Positions 6,870-15,438 of a stretch of DNA of 25,709 nt are shown here, one piece after another. The notes under the pieces are model-generated. The model was not told the origin of the DNA. It saw only the letters and a list, made by a program, of their open reading frames with translations, and made no database searches. Origin of the DNA: Gammaproteobacteria bacterium (GTDB taxonomy: Bacteria; Pseudomonadota; Gammaproteobacteria; DSM-16500). The stretch is from assembly GCA_013287025.1 (NCBI GenBank), contig JABDEN010000018.1:1-25709 (forward strand). Direction: 5' to 3'. Position 1 is the stretch's first letter, and every line of letters begins with the position of its first letter. The position numbers and the translations under genes were made by a program.

Positions 6870-8162
6870 ATGAAAAGATATATTGCATTTTTAATATTGT
6901 TTTTTCTTTCCTTACCTGTTTTTGCGGGAAAACCCATTTACGTTCTAGATATTAAAGGGTCGATTGGACCTGCGACGGAAAGCTATATTGACAATAGCTT
7001 AGCTTCTGCGATGAAAGAGGAAGCCGCTGCAGTCATTATCCAACTTGATACGCCTGGCGGATTAGAAACCTCCATGCGCGGTATTACTCAAACCATTTTA
7101 AATTCTTCCGTTCCAGTCGTCACATTTGTGGCACCTTCTGGTGCGCGAGCTGCGAGCGCGGGGACTTTCATTTTATACGCAAGTCATCTCGCAGCGATGG
7201 CGCCCGGTACGAATATTGGAGCCGCCTCACCTGTTAACATGGGAACTTCCATTGATAATAGCAATCAAAAAACTTTACAAAAAAAAGCAATGAATGACGC
7301 GATTGCCTATATTCAAAGTCTCGCTAAACTTCGTGACCGTAATGCGGAATGGGCGGAAGAAGCCGTATCCAAAGCAGCGAGTTTAGATGCGGAAGAAGCA
7401 TTACATAAAAAAGTTATTAATTTTATCGCAACAGATATTCCTGATGTCATCAAAAAAATAGATGGGCAAACCGTCGATATTAAAAAAATTCCTGTTCAAA
7501 TAAATGCAAAAGATACCGTTTTAAAAAATGTTGAACCTAATTGGCGATCACAATTTATTTCTATCATTACTAACCCCACCATCGCTTACATATTAATGTT
7601 GTTGGGTATTTACGGATTATTTTTTGAATTAGCAAATCCTGGATTAATTTTACCTGGCGTCGTCGGAACTTTTTCGTTGTTAATTGGGCTCTATGCATTT
7701 CAACTCTTACCCGTCAGTTATGTGGGATTGACACTTTTATTATTGGGTATCGCATTCATGATTGCCGAAGCATACGTTTCAAGCTTTGGCGTACTAGGTA
7801 TCGGTGGGTTTATCGCATTTATTGTCGGGTCTATTTTCTTATTTGATACCAATGTTCCCGAATATCACATTGCCTGGTCAGTTATTATCGCAATGAGCGT
7901 GATAAGCGTTGCTTTATTAGCATTAGTAATTTGGCTCACTAGAAAATCCTTAAGGCAACCTATCGTCACCGGTCGAGAAGCTTTGATTGGTAGCACAGGC
8001 GAAGTCATGGAATATTACACTGATTACATGTTAGTACGTGTGCAAGGTGAAATTTGGAATGCATCAAGCGACGAACCCTTACAGGTCGGACAAAAAGTTC
8101 GGATAACAAAAATTGGAAATCTAAAATTAACCGTAGAACCCCTTACCAAAACGGAGAAATAA
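6870..8162 (+). CDS. nfeD: NfeD-type membrane-bound serine protease (ClpP class)
   Basis: The 430-residue protein is a long-form NfeD (1b type). Residues 1-19 are a signal peptide (hydrophobic [13 protein letters not shown]). A ClpP-like protease domain has the TPGG turn at 61-64, the nucleophile region [10 protein letters not shown] with S96, and the lysine of the Ser-Lys dyad at about K138/K139. Four to five membrane helices follow at about 226-345, and a C-terminal OB-fold NfeD domain at about 360-430 ([12 protein letters not shown] onward). Family members cleave the hydrophobic tail of their partner slipin and are thought to act in membrane quality control. An AAGGGG precedes the ATG. The slipin gene begins one base after the stop, the classic NfeD-slipin pair. 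Confidence 0.93.
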   Translation: MKRYIAFLILFFLSLPVFAGKPIYVLDIKGSIGPATESYIDNSLASAMKEEAAAVIIQLDTPGGLETSMRGITQTILNSSVPVVTFVAPSGARAASAGTFILYASHLAAMAPGTNIGAASPVNMGTSIDNSNQKTLQKKAMNDAIAYIQSLAKLRDRNAEWAEEAVSKAASLDAEEALHKKVINFIATDIPDVIKKIDGQTVDIKKIPVQINAKDTVLKNVEPNWRSQFISIITNPTIAYILMLLGIYGLFFELANPGLILPGVVGTFSLLIGLYAFQLLPVSYVGLTLLLLGIAFMIAEAYVSSFGVLGIGGFIAFIVGSIFLFDTNVPEYHIAWSVIIAMSVISVALLALVIWLTRKSLRQPIVTGREALIGSTGEVMEYYTDYMLVRVQGEIWNASSDEPLQVGQKVRITKIGNLKLTVEPLTKTEK

Positions 8163-8163
8163 C

Positions 8164-8907
8164 ATGATCGCAATTGGCATTATTGTTGTCGTCTTAATTC
8201 TTTTACTATTTGCATCTTTTAATATATTGCGGGAATATGAACGCGCCGTCATTTTTACATTGGGAAGATTTACCGGCGTGAAAGGCCCCGGGCTTATTAT
8301 TATCGTCCCATTTATACAACAAATGGTACGCGTTGAATTACGAACGGTTGTGATGCCAATTCCAGAACAAGATATTATTTCTCATGATAACGTGTCAGTA
8401 AAAGTCAATGCGGTGGTTTATTTTCGCGTGATTGATCCTGAAAAAGCGATCATTCAAGTGGAAGATTATTTTGAAGCCATTAATCAATTATCACAAACCA
8501 CATTACGATCAGTGCTAGGACAACATGATTTAGACGCTATGTTGGCAGAACGCACTAAGATGAATGCGGATATTCAAAAAATTCTTGACGAACAAACTTT
8601 CGCTTGGGGAATCAAAGTCACGGTCGTTGAAATTAAACGTGTTGATTTAAATGAAAATATGATTCGCGCCATTGCAAAACAAGCGGAAGCTGAACGCGAA
8701 CGGCGCGCCAAAGTGATTCACGCAGATGGTGAATTACAAGCATCACATAAATTATTAGAAGCCGCAAAAATTTTAAGTCAGCAGCCGCAAGCACTACAAT
8801 TACGCTACTTACAAACATTATCGAATATCGCAGAAGAAAAAAATTCAACGATTGTATTTCCGATACCCATTGAATTATTATCGGCTTTTAAAAATAAAGT
8901 TGACTAA
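8164..8907 (+). CDS. Slipin (stomatin-like SPFH-domain membrane protein)
   Basis: The 247-residue protein has one N-terminal membrane helix at about 2-20 followed by an SPFH/band-7 domain: [14 protein letters not shown] at 23-36, [15 protein letters not shown] at 40-54, [21 protein letters not shown] after it, and the coiled-coil stretch ANKQ-like [16 protein letters not shown] with the conserved ADGELQAS. Slipins assemble membrane scaffolds. The C-terminal hydrophobic region ([26 protein letters not shown]) is the site cut by NfeD in archaeal relatives. It lies between nfeD and mscL in an operon with one- to two-codon gaps. The assignment is secure; its cellular cargo is unknown. Confidence 0.93.
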   Translation: MIAIGIIVVVLILLLFASFNILREYERAVIFTLGRFTGVKGPGLIIIVPFIQQMVRVELRTVVMPIPEQDIISHDNVSVKVNAVVYFRVIDPEKAIIQVEDYFEAINQLSQTTLRSVLGQHDLDAMLAERTKMNADIQKILDEQTFAWGIKVTVVEIKRVDLNENMIRAIAKQAEAERERRAKVIHADGELQASHKLLEAAKILSQQPQALQLRYLQTLSNIAEEKNSTIVFPIPIELLSAFKNKVD

Positions 8908-8921
8908 CAATGAAGGGATTT

Positions 8922-9293
8922 ATGAGTTTTTGGAATGAGTTTAAAGCCTTTGCGATGCGTGGCAATGTTATTGATCTTGCTGTTGCTGTAGTCATCGGCA
9001 CCGCTTTCGGAAAAATCGTCACTGCATTCGTCGATGGCATTATTATGCCATTAATTGGGGTATTGCTCGGCGGTGTAAATATTGCTGATAAAACCTTTAC
9101 GATTCATAACGCCGTTATCAAGTGGGGTGCTTTTCTGCAAAGCATGGTCGATTTTACGCTTATTGCCTTTTCGATTTTTTTCATGCTGAAAATATTATAC
9201 AAATTAAAAATTAAAGAAGAGTCTAAACCGACTTTAACTACGCAAGAAAAATTATTGATGGAAATTCGGGATTTGTTACAGCAAAAAAAATGA
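8922..9293 (+). CDS. mscL: Large-conductance mechanosensitive channel MscL
   Basis: The protein has 123 residues from the ATG at 8922. I chose this start because AAGGGA sits just before it and homologues begin with this short helix (MSFWNEFKAFAMRGNVIDLAV). An in-frame ATG at 8910 would add four residues and directly follows the slipin stop. TM1 is AVAVVIGTAFGKIVTAFVDGIIMPLIGVLLGG, TM2 is MVDFTLIAFSIFFMLKILYKL, and the C-terminal cytoplasmic helix ends LLMEIRDLLQQKK. MscL opens under extreme membrane tension and releases solutes during osmotic downshock. The extra periplasmic loop is of normal size. Following slipin and NfeD, it may be co-expressed with membrane-stress functions. Confidence 0.95.
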   Translation: MSFWNEFKAFAMRGNVIDLAVAVVIGTAFGKIVTAFVDGIIMPLIGVLLGGVNIADKTFTIHNAVIKWGAFLQSMVDFTLIAFSIFFMLKILYKLKIKEESKPTLTTQEKLLMEIRDLLQQKK

Positions 9294-9302
9294 TGATTCA
9301 CC

Positions 9303-9333
9303 CGTCGTCCCGCGGCTCGTCCGCGGGACGACG
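9303..9333. repeat. Palindromic repeat, short copy
   Basis: CGTCGTCCCGCGG (9303-9315) and CCGCGGGACGACG (9321-9333) are perfect inverted 13-mers around a five-base loop. The element is far more GC-rich than its surroundings, and the same core recurs in the larger element at 19276-19357. It lies between mscL and gloB, and read as protein it would give a spurious N-terminal extension to GloB. There is no T-run after it, so termination is uncertain. Confidence 0.85.
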
Positions 9334-9358
9334 CATAGTAGGTAAAAGGAAACTTTTC

Positions 9359-10129
9359 ATGAACATTATTCCCATCCCCGCATTGAGTGACAATTATATT
9401 TGGTTACTCTTTAATCCTCATACGAATCATGCATGGATAGTCGATCCAGGCGAATCCGCACCCGTATTAAGAGAACTAAAGCAGCGTCATTTGCAATTGC
9501 AGGGGATTTTTATCACACATCACCATCATGATCATTCCGGTGGAACAAAAGAATTAAAGCAGCATTTTCCGCATATTAAGGTATATGCATCAAAACAAAG
9601 TACTTTACCTTTTATCACACATCCCCTTCAGGAAGGTGAGATGGTTTCATGTGATGATATCGAGTTGAAAGCCCTCGCGATTCCTGGGCATACTCTCGAT
9701 CATACGGCATTTTATAACGCGGATATGGTATTTTGTGGTGACACTTTATTTAGTTTCGGATGCGGAAGAGTTTTCGAAGGAACACCCGCACAAATGTACC
9801 ATTCATTGGCTAAATTAAAAAATTTAAATCCGCATACAAAAATTTATTGCGGACATGAATACACACGCGCTAATTTACAATTTGCGAAAGCAGTTCTACC
9901 CAATAATCCATTTATTATTGAAAAATTAATCGAGATTGAAAAGTTGCGTGCAGAAAATTCTCCAACACTTCCTTCTGTTTTAAAACAAGAATTATTATTG
10001 AATCCTTTTTTGCGCTGTGAAGATCCCATCATTATTCAAGCCGCGGAGAAACATAGTAATACGACATTAAAAGATCCAGCTGAAGTATTCGCGACGCTTA
10101 GGGCGTGGAAAAATTCCTTCAAAACCTAA
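9359..10129 (+). CDS. gloB: Hydroxyacylglutathione hydrolase (glyoxalase II)
   Basis: A 256-residue metallo-beta-lactamase-fold enzyme that hydrolyses S-lactoylglutathione to glutathione and D-lactate, the second step of methylglyoxal detoxification. The binuclear metal motif is THHHHDH at 53-59 (H54, H56, D58, H59). Later ligands are the IPGHTLDH histidine, the CGDTLFSFGCGRVFEG aspartate and the CGHEYT histidine. The C-terminal glutathione-binding region (NPFLRCEDP) is present. I chose the ATG at 9359 because AAAGGA lies eight bases upstream and homologues begin MxIIPIPALSDNYIWLL. A longer frame from 9290 runs through the palindromic repeat and is an artefact. Its stop overlaps the convergent MFS gene. 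Confidence 0.95.
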   Translation: MNIIPIPALSDNYIWLLFNPHTNHAWIVDPGESAPVLRELKQRHLQLQGIFITHHHHDHSGGTKELKQHFPHIKVYASKQSTLPFITHPLQEGEMVSCDDIELKALAIPGHTLDHTAFYNADMVFCGDTLFSFGCGRVFEGTPAQMYHSLAKLKNLNPHTKIYCGHEYTRANLQFAKAVLPNNPFIIEKLIEIEKLRAENSPTLPSVLKQELLLNPFLRCEDPIIIQAAEKHSNTTLKDPAEVFATLRAWKNSFKT

Positions 10130-11448
10130 GGTTTATTGATTTTTTTCAGAATGCATAAACACCCCAACGCCATAAATAAATAAATCGGCAAAATGGAAAG
10201 TGCTAAATGGTAATTATGTAATGAAAAATAATGTGCGTTATTAACCAATGTGCCATCCCAAAGCACGTCAAGAAATTTGCCGATTAAAGGCTCTGTAAAC
10301 GAACCAAATAATGCATCACCCGTATTAATTAATGCGACGACCGTCGCAGCTAAAGGAATGGGATTTATCGATTTACCCAGCGGGAAACTCAACATAAAAA
10401 CACCCGTCGTTAAACCAAAAATAAATAACAACAAACCAAACAACCATAAAGGAAGAGTCGTGACATAAATAGCGAGGGTAAGCGAAACAAAACCAATTAA
10501 TGTACCCGTGATCATGACTTCTAAACTTTTTCCGGTTTTACCCGAAAGATATCCGCATAAAGGACCACCGAATGCGAGGCCTAAGAAAATTAAAGAGGTA
10601 TATGAAGCCGCTTCGGTCGAGGTAAGATGATGCTCCACTTCAAAAAAAGGATTTCCCCACAGCCCACCCAACACAGCAATAGGTGTAAAGGCAAGGCCAC
10701 TATAAAAAGTCAGTAACCAATTTTTTTTCTCTTTAAACAAAGCAAAAATGGCAGAGAAATTGATTTCTGACGCTTCCGTTTTATTCCGCGATTGGATTTG
10801 GTAAGGATTTTTGTCTTTCGCAAATATAAGGAAAATAAAGGCAAATGCAATTCCGAACATGCCGCAATACGTTAAACTCTCGCGCCATCCCGCATGGGTC
10901 ACCATCAAAGTCAACGGAACTTGGCCGCATAACGCGCCCAACATAGCAGCCGTTGCAAGCAATCCATCCACAAAAGCCACTTGATTAGGACGAAACCAAA
11001 TCGCCGACATTTTCATGTAACTCACGGTGGCAAAAGCCGTGCCGGCGCCAATGAGCGCGCGAGACAGCTGAGCGGACAATAATGAATGAGTATTCGCAAA
11101 TGCGAGAGTCGCAAACGCACAAACGAGAATCGCAATGGCAGTAAGTATACGAGGACTAAAACGATCTAATAAAGGCCCAACAAAAAGCTGTGTGACTAAA
11201 TACGCGTAAAAATACGTTGCCGCCAAATTACCTAAAGCAACGCCAGAGATATGGAACTCAGCCATTAATTGGCCTGTCATCACGCTCGGGGAAACTTGTA
11301 GCACGTATTTATAGAATAAAAAGAAAGAACAAAGCGTGATAATAATCCACGGATAATACTTTAAAAATGATTCACTTGAATGCGTCTTTATATGAGACCC
11401 ATTCCAAGGCAATACTAACTCTGCAGGATTTTCACTGTGTTTTGTCAT
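10126..11448 (-). CDS. MFS transporter
   Basis: The 440-residue protein has about 12 hydrophobic segments in two six-helix halves. The first half carries the MFS motif between helices 2 and 3 (GPLLDRFSPRIL) and the second half the related GYLSGKTGKSLE. A charged loop (KDKNPYQIQSRNKTEASE) links the halves. A hydrophilic 28-residue N-terminus precedes helix 1. The substrate is not evident; a sugar, organic-acid or amino-acid role is possible. It is downstream of the TrpR-like regulator/permease pair on the same strand with an 82-base gap holding a possible promoter of its own. Its stop codon overlaps the gloB stop from the opposite strand by three bases, so the two convergent genes have no space for a separate terminator. 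Confidence 0.88.
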   Translation of the reverse strand: MTKHSENPAELVLPWNGSHIKTHSSESFLKYYPWIIITLCSFFLFYKYVLQVSPSVMTGQLMAEFHISGVALGNLAATYFYAYLVTQLFVGPLLDRFSPRILTAIAILVCAFATLAFANTHSLLSAQLSRALIGAGTAFATVSYMKMSAIWFRPNQVAFVDGLLATAAMLGALCGQVPLTLMVTHAGWRESLTYCGMFGIAFAFIFLIFAKDKNPYQIQSRNKTEASEINFSAIFALFKEKKNWLLTFYSGLAFTPIAVLGGLWGNPFFEVEHHLTSTEAASYTSLIFLGLAFGGPLCGYLSGKTGKSLEVMITGTLIGFVSLTLAIYVTTLPLWLFGLLLFIFGLTTGVFMLSFPLGKSINPIPLAATVVALINTGDALFGSFTEPLIGKFLDVLWDGTLVNNAHYFSLHNYHLALSILPIYLFMALGCLCILKKINKP

Positions 11449-11490
11449 ATTATAAAATCTATCGTTTTGTATACTAAATAAAGAACAAAA

Positions 11491-11519
11491 AGCATAACGC
11501 AGCGAGTTTATTTTTGCAA
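11491..11519 (-). promoter_or_regulatory. Weak candidate promoter for the MFS gene
   Basis: On the minus strand TTGCAA (11519-11514) and TATGCT (11496-11491) are spaced by 17 bases and lie about 43 bases upstream of the start codon. Each box has four of six consensus positions, so this is only suggestive. Confidence 0.3.
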
Positions 11520-11530
11520 CCCAAACTGCC

Positions 11531-12958
11531 TTAAGTTTTCTGATAAATTGGCTCTTTTACCCCATTTAATCCAGGTTTTTTATATCTATTCAAAAGAAAT
11601 GGCGGAAGACCACAAATAACAATACCCAAAATCAAGATGGCTTCATATTGAAATACATTCCCCACAGACACCTGCGAAGGCGGTAAAAACCCTAAAATAA
11701 TGGCGAGAAGGCAAGTCATGATTCCAACGCCACAAACCGTCCAGATACCGAATTTTCCGCCCGGAATGCGATAGGCGCGCTTCACATTGCCATGTTTGTA
11801 GCGTAAACGAATGGCTGCCGCAAATAATAAAATATAAAAAATTAATGCCAGTTGCGCCGTTAAGTTGGATAACACCCAATAAGAACTATTCACACTCGGC
11901 ATAACAAAGAACACCATACAAAGCACCGTCACAATAATACCCTGCAACAGCAAAATGCCAATGGGCATATCATTTTTATTTCGACGAACAAAGATCGCAG
12001 GTAATTTATTATCTTCTCCCGCAATTAACATGCCGCGCGCAGGACCTAAAATCCAGGTCGAAGCGCTTCCCATGCTACCCAAAATAATGAGAAGTGCAAT
12101 GATCGGAATACACCAACTCATGTGATACGCATTAAAGAAAATGCCGAATGCATCAATAAGACCAGAAACTAGCGTTAATTCATTTTTCGGAACCACAATG
12201 GTAATGGCAAGACACGCAAAGACGAGAGTTGCCATAATAATCAAACCAGAAATGATTAAGGCACGTGGAAAATCGCGATTCGGATTTTTGACATCTCCTG
12301 CGTGTACGGCAGACATCTCAATTCCCATTAAACCAAATAAAATATTGGTTAAAAAAGCAAGATCATGTGCACTCGTAATATTGGGGAAAAAATCTTTTGC
12401 GGTAAATTGAATATGGCTCGGTTTATCTAGATAAATCCAGACAAATCCCAAAACCGCAATAAAGATCATTGGTAAAATGGTTCCAATAATTGCGCCAATG
12501 ACACTCAATACACTGGATGCTTTAAGTCCTAAACAATTGAGAATCGTCACACTCCAAAACGCAGTGAGTATGACCGTTAACATAAAATATTTATTTTCAA
12601 CTAATGAAGGGTCTATTAAATAGGCGACAATCCCTGCAACAAACGTAAAAATAGTCGGGTACCACACCACGTTATAAATCCATTGTAACCAAATCGTTAA
12701 AAAGCCAAGACGCAATCCGAAAGCTTCTCGCACCCACACATAAACACCACCTGCGGTTGGCCATCCGGTTGCGAGTTCTGCGGTCACTAAAATCGTAGGA
12801 ATAAAAAATAAAATCGCCCCGAGAATATAAAAAAAGACAAGTGCAAAACCATATTCTGCACCTGCCGTTAAACTACGGAGATTATCAATCGCGATCACAT
12901 TAATCATGACCAGCGTAAAAACACTGAGTGCCTTGCCTTTCGATAATTCTAATTTCAT
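11531..12958 (-). CDS. APC-family amino-acid permease
   Basis: The 475-residue protein is an amino acid/polyamine/organocation transporter with about 12 membrane helices. Helix 1 is unwound around the VMINVIAIDNLRSLTAGAEYG region, helix 3 begins with the typical TGWPTAGGVYVWVREAFG, and the FGLMGIEMSAVHAGDVKNPNRDFPRA stretch matches the conserved GxExxAxxAGExKNPxRxxPRA signature of helix 6 and the following loop. This resembles the GadC-like glutamate/GABA antiporter branch, but the substrate cannot be fixed from sequence. It lies 13 bases after the TrpR/YerC-family regulator on the same strand, so it is probably in that regulator's operon. An aromatic amino acid would fit the TrpR-like operator. 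That last step is inference. Confidence 0.9.
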   Translation of the reverse strand: MKLELSKGKALSVFTLVMINVIAIDNLRSLTAGAEYGFALVFFYILGAILFFIPTILVTAELATGWPTAGGVYVWVREAFGLRLGFLTIWLQWIYNVVWYPTIFTFVAGIVAYLIDPSLVENKYFMLTVILTAFWSVTILNCLGLKASSVLSVIGAIIGTILPMIFIAVLGFVWIYLDKPSHIQFTAKDFFPNITSAHDLAFLTNILFGLMGIEMSAVHAGDVKNPNRDFPRALIISGLIIMATLVFACLAITIVVPKNELTLVSGLIDAFGIFFNAYHMSWCIPIIALLIILGSMGSASTWILGPARGMLIAGEDNKLPAIFVRRNKNDMPIGILLLQGIIVTVLCMVFFVMPSVNSSYWVLSNLTAQLALIFYILLFAAAIRLRYKHGNVKRAYRIPGGKFGIWTVCGVGIMTCLLAIILGFLPPSQVSVGNVFQYEAILILGIVICGLPPFLLNRYKKPGLNGVKEPIYQKT

Positions 12959-12971
12959 ATACTCGCTCGTC

Positions 12972-13283
12972 TTATTTTTTATATTTCAAAAGTCGGTTGT
13001 AGATAAGATCATAACCACCCTCGCCCATCATTAAAGAACGCGCCACACGTCCAATGGTGGTAACGCTGATTTTCGTTTCTGCACTAATTTGCCGATATGA
13101 AACGCCTGCTTTAATTAATGCGACCAAACGAAATCGATCTGCCATGGCTTCCAACTCGCGGGGCGTGCAAAGATCTTCAAAAAATTTTAATGCTTCGTCT
13201 TTTGTTTTAATTAAAGCAATCGCTTCATATAAATCTTCCCGCAAAGCATCATCTTTATCACGGAAATTTCTGTTTACTTTCAT
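12972..13283 (-). CDS. TrpR/YerC-family transcriptional regulator
   Basis: The 103-residue protein carries the TrpR fold pattern. LCTPRELEAMADRFRLVALIKAG matches the LTPxExEAxxxRxxIVxxL core, and YRQISAETKISVTTIGRVARSL is the DNA-reading helix-turn-helix. The two arginines that hold tryptophan in E. coli TrpR have counterparts here (the R of DRFRLV and the R of IGRVARS). The C-terminal GEGGY is typical of the YerC/YecD branch, so the ligand could differ. It is the first gene before the amino-acid permease (13-base gap), and a TrpR-box-like palindrome lies 20 bases upstream of its start, pointing to self-regulation. It acts in the cytosol as a DNA-binding dimer, by family. Confidence 0.87.
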   Translation of the reverse strand: MKVNRNFRDKDDALREDLYEAIALIKTKDEALKFFEDLCTPRELEAMADRFRLVALIKAGVSYRQISAETKISVTTIGRVARSLMMGEGGYDLIYNRLLKYKK

Positions 13284-13303
13284 TAAGTTAACCCCGCACT
13301 ACT

Positions 13304-13321
13304 GTATTAGCGCGCTAATAC
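13304..13321. promoter_or_regulatory. TrpR-like operator palindrome
   Basis: GTATTAGCGCGCTAATAC is a perfect 18-base palindrome, 20 bases upstream of the regulator gene. Aligned base by base with the idealised E. coli trp operator GTACTAGTTAACTAGTAC it agrees at 12 of 18 positions, including both GTA/TAC ends and the TAG/CTA parts of each half. A regulator of the TrpR fold next to such a site makes autoregulation likely. A TTGACA on the minus strand at 13359-13354 could be the -35 box, but the -10 box is poor. Confidence 0.65.
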
Positions 13322-13355
13322 GATGGAACAGTTTAACAAAATGTGGGCAGGGCTG

Positions 13356-15413
13356 TCAACTTGTAAGGGATTGTGCCGGGCTATAAACCCTCACCCCTAC
13401 CCCTCTCCCGCAAGCGGTAGAGGGGATGACTAATGGAGAATTCCCCTCTCCCGGAGCGCTTTTCGGGAGGGGAGAGGGGTTAGGGGTGAGGGTGCTTACG
13501 ATCTGCGCCTTATCTAAAATAACGCTTGGATGAGAGTGCCTACCCACCTCCGATGTTAACAATTTTTTATAAGATCCATTTAAAGATTTACGATCTTGCG
13601 ATGGGGGCCGCCTTAATTCACGACAAAATGAAAAGCAGCAGAATATCCGAGAAAAAAATCCTCGAATACCATTCCACATGCTACGAAAAAAAGAAAGAAA
13701 ACTACGTTTTCTCGAGGGAGATGGCTCGTATAGTGGAAAATCTTCTTCGATTAACTTTTGAGGCTTTTCAGGCTTTGATTCATATTTAGATTCATATTTA
13801 CTTTCAGAAAAATCAGCAAGAAATTTTTTAATATTATTTAAAATATCTAACTCAGAAAAAATTTGTGATAAAAAACTTTCAATTCTATTTCTATTTTCTT
13901 CTTTTTGAATCGCACCAAGATCTCTCGAAATTTTATTTTTAATAGCATACAACTCACCTTCTAAATCTTTAATTTTATGAAAAGCATTCGTATCATGAAT
14001 ATTCACTTTTTGAAAATCATCCGAAATCTTTTTAGTTTGAACAGTAAAAATTTTTTTAAATCCATCATTCCAAGCATGGTCTAATTCTCTTCTATGCAAT
14101 TCTTTAAAACATAAGGGATCAATATCTTCCACATCCACTTCGATGCGAATAGGTAAAAGAAAATTATTTTTCTCTTTTTCCTGCGCGGTACGCGCCTCCA
14201 ATTCCCATTTTTTTAATTCTTCATGACTTTTGCTTTTTTCATATAATGCTTTAGTAAATGCACTTGCAATTTCTACAAATTCATTTTCAACAATCGTATT
14301 AAACTGGGGGACATCCTGCTGAATAACTTCATAAGGTTCTTTCATATGCCTCATGACTTGCAATGATTTTGATTCATGGGCGAAATGGCTCGTCATTTTT
14401 TTTAAATCATCATAAATTTTAGAAACTGCGAGATCGACTACACTTGGCCATATCAACTTATACGCCCATTCATAATAAGTATCCGATTGATAATATGTTT
14501 GAATATTTGCAATTAAAACATTTAAGTTTTGTTCCAATTTATCTGTTTCTTTTTTTATTTCACATATTTTTAAATAACTAATATTCTTTTCTTGAATTCT
14601 GCGATATTTTTCTATGATGTTTTGATGAAGAGGATTTTTTGACTCCAAAAATTCTTTTAAATAATAGACATCCACCTTATAGTCATTTTTTTTTCCTAAT
14701 TTGTCATTAATTTTTTCTAGTCTTTTTAAGCTTGAAATGGTTTGTTTTTTTAAAAAAGCCTCGGAAACCTTTCGGACTTCTTCTTTTAATACCACCAAAC
14801 GATTCGTTAAAATATCGACATTTTTTTTGTAATTTAGCACTAATTCGGAATTATCCACCATCCATTCGAAATAATTTTCTTCTTGAATCAACGCTTGAAA
14901 TACTTTCTCTTCGTCTTGATCAAGGTGCAAATCAATAATTTGATAATTCTTATGTGTTTTTCTAAGTAAATTATTAAAAATGGTGACATCTTTTTTGATC
15001 TCTTGCACGCGCTTTATTAAACGTTCCCGCTCAATTTCTTCCTCCTTTTGAATTTTATCTTTGGTTTTATATAAAATTTCTTCCTCTTTTTTTTCAACCA
15101 TCACATCCGATAATTTAAGTGAATACCAGTCTAATACATAGCCCAATACTTTACAAAACGAGGTATTTTCTTCAAATGTCTCGTTAACCTTACTTTTAAG
15201 ATGTGAAATAAGCTCCGAAATTTCTTCATCTGTATCAAAATCGAAATTTATCAATTCTTTTTGTATCATTGCATTAAAGATAAGTAATTTTTTATGCCAT
15301 ATCGTAGGTGTTTTATCATCACTTGGAAAATACGCTAGAATATTTTTTTGGGCATTTTGAATATCATTTTTGAACTTAACTACTGACCGATGATTCTCAT
15401 CATAGCTTCGCAT
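13356..15413 (-). CDS. Coiled-coil protein with Cys/aromatic basic C-terminal segment; C-terminus repeat-derived
   Basis: I do not recognise this 685-residue protein. It is almost entirely charged and helical, with coiled coils through about 110-560 (for example KKEEEILYKTKDKIQKEEEI). At 571-597 comes a basic, aromatic and cysteine-containing stretch (FFRSMWNGIRGFFSRIFCCF) that could bind membrane or be lipidated. Residues 641-676 are encoded entirely by the GC-rich inverted repeat at 13388-13492 and read as TPNPSP...GRGVGVRV, so the natural C-terminus has been replaced. The start at 15413 has AAAGGA seven bases before it. It follows a second coiled-coil gene by 25 bases on the same strand. 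Both are much more AT-rich than neighbouring housekeeping genes. A translocated effector is a guess; a structural coiled-coil protein is the alternative. Confidence 0.72.
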   Translation of the reverse strand: MRSYDENHRSVVKFKNDIQNAQKNILAYFPSDDKTPTIWHKKLLIFNAMIQKELINFDFDTDEEISELISHLKSKVNETFEENTSFCKVLGYVLDWYSLKLSDVMVEKKEEEILYKTKDKIQKEEEIERERLIKRVQEIKKDVTIFNNLLRKTHKNYQIIDLHLDQDEEKVFQALIQEENYFEWMVDNSELVLNYKKNVDILTNRLVVLKEEVRKVSEAFLKKQTISSLKRLEKINDKLGKKNDYKVDVYYLKEFLESKNPLHQNIIEKYRRIQEKNISYLKICEIKKETDKLEQNLNVLIANIQTYYQSDTYYEWAYKLIWPSVVDLAVSKIYDDLKKMTSHFAHESKSLQVMRHMKEPYEVIQQDVPQFNTIVENEFVEIASAFTKALYEKSKSHEELKKWELEARTAQEKEKNNFLLPIRIEVDVEDIDPLCFKELHRRELDHAWNDGFKKIFTVQTKKISDDFQKVNIHDTNAFHKIKDLEGELYAIKNKISRDLGAIQKEENRNRIESFLSQIFSELDILNNIKKFLADFSESKYESKYESKPEKPQKLIEEDFPLYEPSPSRKRSFLSFFRSMWNGIRGFFSRIFCCFSFCRELRRPPSQDRKSLNGSYKKLLTSEVGRHSHPSVILDKAQIVSTLTPNPSPLPKSAPGEGNSPLVIPSTACGRGVGVRVYSPAQSLTS
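13388..13492. repeat. GC-rich nested inverted repeat (CCCTCACCCC type)
   Basis: The outer arms CCCTCACCCCTACCCCTCTC (13388-) and its complement ending GTTAGGGGTGAGGG at 13492 pair with one single-base bulge. Inside are two smaller hairpins: CCCCTCT...AGAGGGG with CCGC/GCGG at its tip (left), and CTCCCG...CGGGAG (right). Such repeats with ACCCC/GGGGT blocks occur dispersed in many gammaproteobacterial genomes. It stands out sharply from the AT-rich surroundings and lies inside the 3' end of the coiled-coil gene. Confidence 0.88.
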
Positions 15414-15438
15414 AAAGTCATCCTTTTTTACAGAAACT

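Noticed and set aside
9290..9358. N-terminal extension of glyoxalase II from an ATG at 9290
   Set aside because: The extra 23 codons run through a palindromic repeat, the ATG at 9359 has a good ribosome binding site, and homologues start there.
12141..12410. Plus-strand frame opposite the amino-acid permease
   Set aside because: It is antisense to well-conserved permease helices, so only one strand is credible.
13388..13492. CRISPR-like repeat block
   Set aside because: The repeated units are inverted arms of a nested hairpin, not regularly spaced direct repeats with spacers.
13526..13789. Plus-strand frame of about 87 residues opposite the second coiled-coil gene
   Set aside because: It is a shadow of the charged helical C-terminal region, without start signals or recognisable features.
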